Positions 55,140 to 64,000 of a DNA stretch of 64,000 bases are shown in pieces. The stretch is from Siphonodentalium dalli (taxonomy: Eukaryota > Mollusca > Scaphopoda > Gadilida > Siphonodentaliidae). A program made the position numbers and the translations under genes. Numbering within the stretch: the first letter of the stretch is position 1; each line of letters opens with the position of its first letter. Below the pieces are notes generated by a model. The model did not search any database. It worked only from the letters and a program-made list of their open reading frames with translations, and had not been told where the DNA came from. Location: NCBI GenBank assembly GCA_032622095.1, contig CP136061.1:220445148-220509147 (forward strand), written 5' to 3'.

Positions 55140-56570
55140 TGTGACATTCCTCAAGAATAATTGACAGTCTCATGGTGAAAGTGGTGAATTCAGTGTACGC
55201 ACGTACTCATGAAACTATGGGCATGTTGTATCTATGTCTTCTCGTGCACGAACAGGGATTACGTGCAGAACTCCTTCACATGAGCGTTTAAATTAGTTTT
55301 CTACCCTCATAACGGTGTTGTGACTTTTGAAATGAGCATTATCTCCTCACAACCGGCGCTCACGCAATCACTCATGCAATCGCTCATCAGTATGTCTACT
55401 TCTGTTCACTTCATCAGTTCTATTATACTTAAAGACATAGTATGGACTTATTCGGTTGCGTGAAACTGATCAGTTAGTATTCAGGGGCTATGTTAACTGG
55501 AGGAATGTAGCATTATACTAACATCGCCGAAAATTTCAAACAAATCGACCGTTCCACTCCATAGAAAATATCGTCTGAACAACGCTCAATTGTAAATATT
55601 TACTTTTCGATTCGGGACCAAACTATTTGTGATAAACTAACGAAAACGATTTCGCCACCAAGAGTTACCGCATTATTTATTTTAATTAATATACAAGAAT
55701 GACGGTGTGTGTTGTCAATTTGGATATGGTCATTGTAAAAAATTAACTACTTTCAGCAAGATATTCTCCATTTCTATTTGACCACCCTACCCGAGTGTTT
55801 CACATGACTTTAATATACATTTAGAATTTCCTGACAAATCAGCCTACAATTTAAGTAACCAGTATTTGAACCCAGTGATTTTGTGCCTATTCTTGAGATA
55901 CAGGACAATACGTCAGGGGGTCCTTATTTATATTGAGGTGTTTATAAAAGATGTGCATTTTCAAACAACAACCACATGTATAACTTCCGACTGATTCCAT
56001 TTGTCCGTGGTGTCGAAAGAAATCCCCCTTAACAATTTAGATACGTCTGGGTCACAATTAACTTTATTTTACTCATGCAAAAGAGATTATTATCTTTCAA
56101 TCAAATTTCACAGTGAAATGAATATCGCGGCACGCGCGATCCTGCTACAATCCCAAGTCGGCGATGTTAAAAAAGAGATAACGTGGCTCATATTTTGCTC
56201 AAATTATAATTTCCGAAGGATTTGAAGAAAAAGATTTATCTCTACGGAACATTCATGAACAATAGCCGTGGTGCAAAACATTCCGGCAAGTCATATTTAA
56301 TGATGCATAGCCATCGATTTGGTTTGAAGATATTTGTTTTAACCCGCATATTCATGAATATGTCTTATGATATTGGCATGATGACAACATCACTGTGGGA
56401 TAGATACACGAGCGGGCCGCCACGAGCTATCAATTCAGAAAAGAAGAAAAACACGTCGTTGTCCGAACTCTAGTTAAATATATTATTTCATATAGCATTG
56501 CGACGAATTTGATATCCTTTTTATCACATAATCACATTTTAGCAAGGAAAGACGAACTCGACACGGCTGG
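55140..56570. other. Unassigned stretch
   Basis: No recognised gene. Part of 55,440-55,810 ('ggttgcgtgaaactgatcag', 'gaccgttccactccata', 'tcaattgtaaatatttac') loosely parallels 12,500-12,850 in inverted or direct pieces, suggesting an old dispersed repeat. Short frames at 56,001-56,473 have no motif. Confidence 0.35.
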
Positions 56571-56572
56571 GG

Positions 56573-56973
56573 TTAACCCTTTACCCAACAGAAGGGCCCT
56601 GTGCCAATGCATTCTCTTATATATGCGAGTCGACCATAGGTCGCCTCGCATATATAAGAGAATGCATTGGCTTAACACATTAAAAATTATAAAATTGTTA
56701 AAGAATGTAAGAAAAAATGGTAAAAAGTGTTAAAAAAAAGATTTTTTTTAGGCCAATGCATTCTCTTATATATGCGAGGCGACCTATGGTCGACTCTCAT
56801 ATATAAGAGAATGCATTGGCACAGGGCATAACTGTAACTATCACAATGTGGTCAAGGAGCCGGTTCCAATGATACCCATATTTGTATGGTTCTATTGAGA
56901 CAGACCGAAGATATTTTAGGCTGTTGAAGCTTTATTTGGCCGGTTTTGGCCGGTTTGTTGGGTAAAGGGTTAA
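56573..56973 (-). mobile_element. TTAA MITE, CCCTTTACCCAACA family, copy 3 (inverted)
   Basis: TTAA at 56,573-56,576 and 56,970-56,973. Reverse orientation relative to the copies at 18,066 and 51,664, with the same two hairpins and T-rich spacer and only scattered base differences. The near-identity to copy 1 across 400 bp indicates recent movement. Confidence 0.92.
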
Positions 56974-56979
56974 AACAAA

Positions 56980-57960
56980 TTAATATTGATTCCCTTATCA
57001 CTTCCAAAGAGAAAGTAAAGACACCTTCAATAAAAAAAATATAGTTCCATTTTAAATGCATGTTGACAAAATTGTTCAAACACCCTTATCACCCATATTT
57101 ATCTCACTGTCAACACTAAATAACCCAACACAAATAGAATATCATAATTATAATCTAATTAACATAATAATAAAGTTCCGTTATTGACATCGACATCATT
57201 GCGATAAGCTCTTACGACCCTGATGGTGGCGATATTACACGTGTGTCTTACTGAATATGAGGCCGGGTTTAATGGCTTATGCAAGCGGCCGAGTTGAAAA
57301 AGACAGTTTGTGGATATAAAAACAATGATGAACAAACTTATACAGATATAAGAATAAATAAGCTGAATCGTACTGCAGATAGCAAAGGGGGAAAGAGGGT
57401 TACCGCTGCTGCGTGATTGTAACGATGTTACATTATAATTTGAATTATCTTTCTTTTTAAAGGTCATGGCACGGTTGGCATTCATCTGAGATTTAGTATA
57501 ATTTTATACTATCGTGGATTTCTGGGAACATACATGTAATTTGCTGAAACCCTTTCTATACTAAACCCATTGGTGAGCAGTTATGCCATATAGGACATCT
57601 TCAGATAATAAGTTCAACAAACGACCGTTTTTTTATTATTATCTGACCATTCCCCTCAATAAATAGGACTCCTTCTCCACTTCTAGTATCTGTCGTTTGC
57701 TTATATTACTTGTACATCCCTCCAAATCAATAATATACCGTTCCTATGTACACTTTTTTAACTTGGCGAGAGATGATCCAATAAAGGTTTTCGTGTGTGT
57801 CCCGAAACTCTCAATTAATGGTGTCCAGAACAAAAAATAAAGCATATCGCACAAGTAAAAATAAAACAGCCAGCATGTTTACGGAAGTTAATGCCATTTG
57901 TCCAAGTCACATGCGTCACGTGGTGACATATCAAAACCGAAACGAGATCACAGTTCACAC
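56980..57960. other. Mostly unassigned; contains relative of the 46,245 repeat
   Basis: 57,550-57,765 is a diverged relative of 46,245-46,470. The rest has no recognised feature. Confidence 0.4.
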
Positions 57961-57964
57961 CCGT

Positions 57965-58050
57965 GCGCTTCCCGTTGGCTAAAGCACGTCTTTGTGTGAA
58001 TCACAAATCATGGCTGATCGGGAATCGAACCAGCTGCGCCACCACTGGAC
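57965..58050 (-). repeat. Collapsed tRNA-derived SINE head
   Basis: On the minus strand, 'gtggcgcagctggttcgatt' (from about 58,040) joins an A-box-like GTGGCGCAGCTGGTT directly to a B-box-like GGTTCGATTCCC, sharing GGTT. A tRNA needs roughly 30-40 bp between the boxes, so this looks like a SINE promoter head with the middle deleted between GGTT repeats. A SINE-like body may follow ('cagccatgatttgtgattca'). It is not a functional tRNA. Confidence 0.45.
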
Positions 58051-59030
58051 ACAATATGACGGATAAGTGAGCCATTTACCACCTCTCTGGTCATAATTGG
58101 TCGCATCTGGTGATGTGTATAGCCGTTCGTGCATATATTGATCAATATCATCACGCCAACATGGGTGGTAAAATTAATCATCCAAATGTACAATGTACAA
58201 CAGGGTAGATCGCATAAGGGTTATATCTCCCCCGAAATGATATGCGATAGAGATGACCCCCCCCCCCCCCCCGAACGGTTTATTAAAGAATGTAGGGACA
58301 GGGGACGTTGATCAAAGTCCATGCCTGCATGACACAACAACAGTTGGCAATTTCACACCAAAATAGGTTCAAAGTTTTCTCATAGTTAAATTTTCCAACC
58401 AATATTTAGTAGGTACTTTTTTTGTTTTCAGACTAACAACCGACATGTTGCAGTCGGATATTTTTATATTTTCGGTCAAAATGTTGGACTGAAATAGCCA
58501 TCAGAACTTGCCATCCGTATATATAGGGGTGTCAGGTTAGAAATTCCCAACAGTTGGACAGCTTGATTTACTTGAAAATTCCAACCCAATTGGGGTCCAA
58601 AACTATTTATAGCCAAACCTCTATAGCCATGTCCATGGATGGGTTTACACCCAAGCCTGTTCCGTCGACCGAAATAGGTCGATGAATAGGTTAAATCCCA
58701 TTTTATCATATAACTAAATTGCGAATTGTATTGGACTTCAAGTATTTCATAATACACGATAAAATTACGGGCACGTTGAAATTGTCCGCGGATTATACTT
58801 GGAAGTCCACGAACTTGCAGCTTGGGGTAATTTAGTGACATTTGTCAAAGGGGTGGGATAATTGGGTCTCATAGCTCTAAATTTTCAGAAGCAAATAGTT
58901 ATCTTTCACACAAGACTATCTAAACAATTATGTATATTATATCAAATTCCAATAACATGTTTTGAGAAACAGTATCTAGGTCGAACCACAAAACTATATC
59001 AAAAGGCTCGACAAAACAGTAAATTAAGAT
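58051..59030. other. Unassigned stretch with a C homopolymer
   Basis: About 16 consecutive Cs at 58,257-58,272. The 121-codon minus frame 58,476-58,841 has no motif. No other structure noted. Confidence 0.4.
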
Positions 59031-60153
59031 GACCATACGCTAGGGTAATTAACGAACCACAGCTAAAACACACGCATAAGTTACGATATATCTGTGTCTT
59101 TTTAATCCTAAAAATAACTTCATAGATGCGTATTCCCATCAAATATGATTAACTTAGGCCTTATATCGTGGTGTGATTATGATATATAACACTCCATACA
59201 CGCACAAGGGTTCATCGACAGAGTGGATTCTACAGCAATTTCGTGTATAAATTAGGTCAATCATATCATATATCAAGGCATGTGAGAAATCAGAGATTCA
59301 CAATGCAAACAGACTACGAGCTCACCGACTCAGACTTAAAACCTAAATAAAAAACTCTTAGAAGCCGTTCCTTTTTTACAAATTATTATAGAATATAAAC
59401 TACCAACATCAAACTGAATGTATTCAAAAGTCAAGACTGTTGGTTGTTGTCTAGAGGGGGTATTTTACTGAAATTAACCATTATACTATTGACGCTGCAT
59501 GTGTGCGCAATCCGAGTGAGATGTGTACTATACTAAGAAGCTTGTCGATTTCATCATGTCCATTTCATTCATGTAGCTTTCACCATCGACCGAATTTGCG
59601 ATAACCTGAATGTATCTTCTGCTTTGTTCATAAGTATGTGTTTCTTGTCGATTCATGAAAATAGAAGGATATCTGAGGATTATCATATTCACGTATGTTC
59701 TCGGTAATATTATGATAATTTAAACGCGATATAATAACGTTTGCTTGCATCACGAATTTCTATTTCGATTCCAGTATTGACCCGAGCCCAGCCAGTGATT
59801 TAGATTTTCCCATTGCACGCGACATTTTTATTTTAGGCCACTCCATTGCAAATATTGGACAGTCCATAATGTTATAATTATGTTCTATATAAAATGTAAA
59901 CCGCGGCTACGAATGAACTTCATTGTGCATAATTCCCATAGGAACACCCCTCAATTTGGAACGCCGCGCCATTGAAAGACGCACACGTTTATTTCAGATT
60001 ACGACATTAATGCTTTAAGCCCACCGATCTACTGAGCAACAAAAGCGTTCGCAAAAATTCAAAACAGCAGTGTCGTATTAGATAATAATTGGTGACGTCA
60101 CAAAATCAGATATAGTCTATATACAACCAAAGCGTCCGGCTTTGGGTCGTTAT
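59031..60153 (+). repeat. Segmental duplication, copy 2 (empty of the MITE)
   Basis: Pairs with 50,830-52,326 in the same orientation. It lacks the TTAA MITE (site near 59,872) but carries about 50 bp extra at 59,663-59,712 ('gaaggatatctgaggattat...'). Confidence 0.85.
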
Positions 60154-60410
60154 AAAACTTATAATATGATCACCATGCTGTGTCCGTCAGTTCAGTATCA
60201 TTTTCTACATAACGTAACTGTGGGCTCGACGGACGTATACGGTAGACAATTAAGTATCTATTGGTGATTTGGAGGTACAAATGAGCATTGTCGATCATTT
60301 AAATACGAAACATGTGATCAGAGGCATCAGAGTCGTCAGACCGTCTTCAAATTGCACGTATTGGGAACAAGGTCGGATGCCTGTATATACCAGGCAGGTG
60401 ATAAATAGAT

Positions 60411-60568
60411 AGAACCGCATGAGTGTCTGGATTTTGACGAAATTATCGCACGAGATTTGTTGGCGGAGCGATACCTCGAGTGCGGGACGCAGTCCGCACG
60501 AGAGGTATCCGTTCCGCCAACAAATCATGTGCGATAATTCGTCAAAATCCAGACACTCATGCGGTTCT
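60411..60568. mobile_element. 158-bp near-perfect hairpin element
   Basis: 'agaaccgcatgagtgtctgg' at 60,411 is matched by its inverse ending at 60,568. The arms run almost to the centre (around 60,487) with few mismatches ('gatttgttggcgg' / 'ccgccaacaaatc'). Candidate MITE, possibly part of a longer unit since 'tttattacatat' at 60,575 recurs inverted near 60,967-60,978. Confidence 0.75.
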
Positions 60569-61016
60569 ATTTTTTATTACATATCTCCGTATCATTGTAA
60601 GTTGATTCACAATCGTACATCTCCGGTACAGAAAATGTGAATTTAATTGAGTTTTAACGGCATTTTAGGGTTAACGCACCAATCAGATGCGCGAGTGACA
60701 TTGACCCATCTTTATTAATGGTTTGAAATTAAATTATGTGCCTCGACAAACATATTCTTGAAATGAAACTACTTGAATGAATAATCTCATCGATTGATCG
60801 CTTATTGTTTCTTTATTGTCATGATTGTAAAAGTAAAAATAGTAACGGCGAGAACCAGTCTAACAACACTGAATGAAATAGTTCCGTCGACAGATTGCAC
60901 TTGTGCGATTCTGAGAATTATCACACGCCTGGAAACTCGTGCGATCATGCGAATTATATTGATAGATATGTAATAAAATAATGTATCAGTAATCGTCTGT
61001 GCTGACCAACTAGGTC

Positions 61017-61485
61017 ATATCACGAATCTCTGCTCTGGCTACGCCCGTATAGAGATCATATTCCACCCATTCAAAACATGGGAACTGTGTAATGTTCTGA
61101 CCTGTTTTAACGTGAAATTTATAACAGTTAACAAACAACGCCGGCAATATATTTATTTGTTAATACTTGTTCCTTATTAATCTATTTCACAATAGGGGGT
61201 GGTCCCAGCTCGAGATTGCATTTTTTTTTTCTGACTGATGTCAGTCGATATCGCAACAAACATCGAATTATTACCTGGGAGAAATTCCCTGGTTGTATGA
61301 TATGCATATCAAAATAGTCCCAATTAAATCGTGCAATCTCGAGCTGGGACCTTCACCTACTGTGGAGTACATTATTAAGGAATGGGTATTAACTAAGAAA
61401 TACTGCAGTTTTTTGTCCAATGTTATAAACTTAGTAGAATATGAACTCTACGGGCGTAGCCAGAGTACAGATTCATGGCATGATC
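61017..61485. mobile_element. Inverted-repeat element with 'ctctggctacgcccgta' ends
   Basis: Outer arms 'aatctctgctctggctacgc' (61,025) and inverse ending about 61,475 ('gcgtagccagagtacagatt'); inner arms 'ggtcccagctcgagattgca' (61,211-61,230) and inverse at 61,340-61,360. The same end sequence starts the dispersed repeat at 34,940 and ends its inverted copy at 45,520, so these are related elements. Confidence 0.7.
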
Positions 61486-61489
61486 TACG

Positions 61490-62160
61490 GGTCGACATAT
61501 TAAAGGCAGGATACAAGGTGTCAATTATACGACCAGCCGAGAGTCCCGGGCAAGTTTACCGCGGCGAGAAATACGATCGTGAATGATGGCTAAAACACTT
61601 AGCAACTCAGTTCGTAGAGAAATTTTTAGGATATTTGCAGAGCAATGGCCCGATTCGCGTATTAAGTAATCTCGCTCTTGTCGTGGTCAATTTAAACAAC
61701 CGGCGAGATTAGTCGCGATACAAATAAGACATGCTACCATAGGCTGTTCGACGTTGGCTCAATGAACTGAGCCAGCCACCGGTCCCGCAGCTACGGAACC
61801 TGAACTACATAGACAGACTCAAACTCCACGCAGCGCCCTCTACGTTATCACTGCGATATAGCACTGCCACAAGGGTGGTACTTTGTGGACCGATACACAT
61901 CGTCGGAACTATATTTAGTACCTATTATCTTATTTTGATCACCAACAGTTTACAGTAATGGTAATTCTTTCGGTATTGATAAGAACAATATGAACTGATT
62001 CAGACATAGACAATTTTAATCATAAAACATAAGAACTAAGAACTCATAAGAAATCCTTACCAAATGTCCTTATGGCAGTGGTATCTCAGTGGAGCGATGG
62101 GAGATAACTCTGCCTGGAGTTTGAGACAGACTATAGTGAGATGGAACATGATGTCGATGT
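61490..62160. other. Unassigned stretch
   Basis: No feature recognised. Confidence 0.4.
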
Positions 62161-62162
62161 GA

Positions 62163-62425
62163 TTAAACCCTTCCATGACTGGAGCTTCTTACAATTTTGC
62201 GAAAACCCTGTGCCAATGCAATCTCGTATACACATGTATATGTGAGTCTCCCATACATGTACAGGAGAACAGTGGCATAACAATATATACCTTGACATTG
62301 AAAGCTAGTGCATTCTCTTATTTGTGCGAGGCTGCCTGCCCCATGGGAGACTCGCATATAAAAAGAATGCACTGGCAGAGTGTCATTAATGTTGCACCAG
62401 CACAGCTCCCGTCATAAATGGTTAA
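62163..62425. mobile_element. TTAA MITE, CCCTTTCATGAC family, copy 2
   Basis: TTAA at 62,163-62,166 and 62,422-62,425. Left end 'acccttccatgactggagct', with degenerate hairpins ('gcattctcttatttgtgcga'). Confidence 0.75.
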
Positions 62426-62585
62426 ATAAAAAATGAAAGCTCTAAATATCTCAATGGTCTCTAGAATGTCAGCTCAAAAAACATTTTTTCAAAGAGCATT
62501 ATACGCTCACGCAAGAGGCCACAATCGGTATCAGCGACTGAGACAATGCAGCAAAGATATCGGGAAATACTTTTTGAGCCAACGA

Positions 62586-63100
62586 TTAGTGCTTTCATGA
62601 CGGGAGCTGCGCTGGCGCAACATTAAAGACCCTATGCCAATGCATTCTCTCATATATGCGAGTCGACCATTGGTCGCCTCGCATATATAAGAGAATGATT
62701 GGCCTGACAATTTTGTATTGGGTCATTTTTTTTATACATTTGTCTTACATTATTTAGCAATTTTTATCATTTTTTATAATTTGTTCTTACATTCTATAAC
62801 AATTTTTATCATTTTTTCTCATATTCGTGAGCAATTCTATCATTTTTTATCATTATTTCTTACATTCTTTAACAATTTTTTATCATTAATTATCATTATT
62901 TCTTTAACAATTTTTTATCACTTTTTTAAATTTTTTCTTACATTCTTTAACAATTATAAAAAAATAATATAAAATTGTGTTAGGCCAATGCATTCTCTTA
63001 TATATGCGAGGCTACCTATGGTCGACTCGCATATATAAGAGAATGCATTGGCACAGGGTTTTCACAAACCTTTAGGAAGCTCTCGTCATGAAAGGGTTAG
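62586..63100. mobile_element. TTAA-type MITE, CCCTTTCATGAC family, copy 3, flanked by TTAG
   Basis: 'ctttcatgacgggagct' at 62,592 and the inverse 'agctctcgtcatgaaaggg' at 63,078-63,096, flanked by TTAG on both sides (62,586-62,589; 63,097-63,100), a one-base variant of TTAA. Inside are the two hairpins of the CCCTTTACCC family (62,635-62,703 and 62,982-63,052) and an expanded 'acaatttttatcattttt' spacer of about 280 bp versus about 80 in the other family. Confidence 0.8.
62700..62980 (+). repeat. Expanded T-rich tandem spacer inside the MITE
   Basis: Repeated 'tcttacattctttaacaatt' and 'tttatcattttttat' units. The 84-codon frame across it (Phe/Ile/Leu-rich) is a repeat artefact. Confidence 0.8.
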
Positions 63101-63191
63101 TGATCCAGAATTCATACATAGTCAGTGCCAGAACTCAAACCAAATTCCAAAGGATAATTGGTAATTGTCTATACCATAAACAATATGACAT

Positions 63192-63698
63192 TTAAAGGCA
63201 CGTGAGGCCTTAGTTGTCGAAAATATTCATATTTGTTCCAATCACCGTAAACAGAAAAACATTAAAACGCATACAGTTTCGTTCATATATACCATGACCA
63301 TCGCGTAAACAGCATGTTATCATAAAGATTTACTATATTTTACCCAAGCAAGAGCCTGATTGTGTTACAGAAGACAGCACAGTGCTGCTGGCTAATCACA
63401 CACAAATGGCATAAACGCTCTTTATTCGTTCCATATCAGGAATTCACCGACAAAGAACGTTCTTTATGTTTATCATCATAATATAAACAAACACCAGAAA
63501 AGTAACTTTTTTATGCTTTTGTTTACATAACAATGGTCAAAGATATGACAATGACATACTGTTTATGCGATATTTCTTATTTGTATACCGTCGGACAAAG
63601 TCTGTCTACATTTTGTTGTTCTTTCTGTTTGTGGCGGTTTTTGACGGGTGGAAATATTTTCACAGGATACCCACCGCCAAGGCCAACCGTACCTTTAA
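63192..63698 (+). mobile_element. TTAA MITE, 498-bp family, inverted copy
   Basis: TTAA at 63,192-63,195 and 63,695-63,698. Inverse of the tandem copies at 35,673-36,672 with scattered substitutions ('gcacgtgaggccttag' at one end, 'aaggccaaccgtaccttt' at the other). Confidence 0.9.
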
Positions 63699-64000
63699 CC
63701 AACACCCCATTTTGTGATATTAGCGAGTTTGCGATACCCGTCCGACGGGAACGGGCACGGGTTAATCGGTGAACATCGTCACGGTCACTTGGGTACTTTC
63801 AATGCAGCGCATAAAGCGATAGCGATTTGGAACGGGTAGATGTGTCACATTGACCGGTAACCTTTCAGTACGATTTTCTCACTCAAAGTTTCATGAATTC
63901 AATGAAATTCCAGTCAGCTATGCGTTAACCTATCTATTGAAGATTTCATGGGCAAATATCATGGATAAAGTTGTCATTTTAACCCAGGTTTTATGTTCAA
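63699..64000. other. Unassigned end of the window
   Basis: Nothing recognised; a short 'cccgtccgacgggaacgggcacggg' inverted word lies at 63,738-63,762. Confidence 0.4.

Noticed and set aside
58476-58841. 121-codon minus frame
   Set aside because: No motif or homologue recognised and surrounded by non-coding sequence; a chance frame is likely.
1-64000. Host gene exons, rRNA or intact tRNA genes
   Set aside because: I looked for conserved domains in frames, splice-bounded coding pieces and paired A/B boxes with normal spacing, and found none I could support.

Overview
The window looks like gene-poor, repeat-rich nuclear DNA of an invertebrate animal, most likely a mollusc and probably a bivalve. 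It is AT-rich, has no operons or dense coding, and has no convincing host gene exons or intact RNA genes. The bivalve call rests on recall: tandem paragraphs containing 'tgacctcatttgaacaaa' that run into a GACGGACGG tract and end in 'ctcaggtgagctaaaa' (4,617-5,155), frequent 'acatgtac'-type words, and very many short TTAA-flanked elements. I could not run a database search.

Layout. 1-9,080: inverted-repeat elements, GGTACTCTGG minisatellite, a composite inverted-repeat element (about 2,535-5,242), then little I can name. 9,090-12,434 (minus): a dead non-LTR retrotransposon with a 2A-like motif. 12,980-15,425: a TTAA-flanked element into which a 5'-truncated second type of non-LTR retrotransposon has inserted (GTATCCC on both sides). 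15,426-19,890: mostly non-coding, with three MITEs. 19,890-32,434: a 12.5-kb palindrome with two arms of about 4.69 kb in opposite orientation and a unique 3.16-kb centre. The arms hold five degenerate modules each. The centre carries a predicted C2HC zinc-finger protein (26,878-27,468) with a polyadenylation signal right after its stop, and a few smaller ORFs. 32,436-36,720: GAT-rich minisatellites, a diverged fragment of the palindrome arm, a dispersed repeat, and an apparently perfect tandem dimer of a 498-bp TTAA element. 36,720-43,970: a 52-bp-class minisatellite interrupted by a full-length, apparently intact non-LTR retrotransposon (38,541-43,706) with an 11-bp target-site duplication and a 1,121-residue ORF. 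44,000-64,000: dispersed repeats, MITEs of at least five kinds (TTAA, TA, hAT-type with 8-bp duplication, long-hairpin), and a segmental duplication (50,830-52,326 versus 59,031-60,153).

How the parts work together. The only protein-coding capacity I trust is selfish: one probably active retrotransposon, two dead relatives, and the genes in the palindrome centre. Most of the rest is non-autonomous DNA elements. At least twelve end in TTAA, so a piggyBac-like transposase elsewhere in the genome probably moved them. Two duplicated loci inside the window serve as filled and empty site pairs. The best candidate for an undescribed system is the palindrome: long, internally repetitive inverted arms around a compact centre with its own small gene, a Foldback/Galileo-like or Polinton-derived layout, but with ends I cannot define as a clean insertion.
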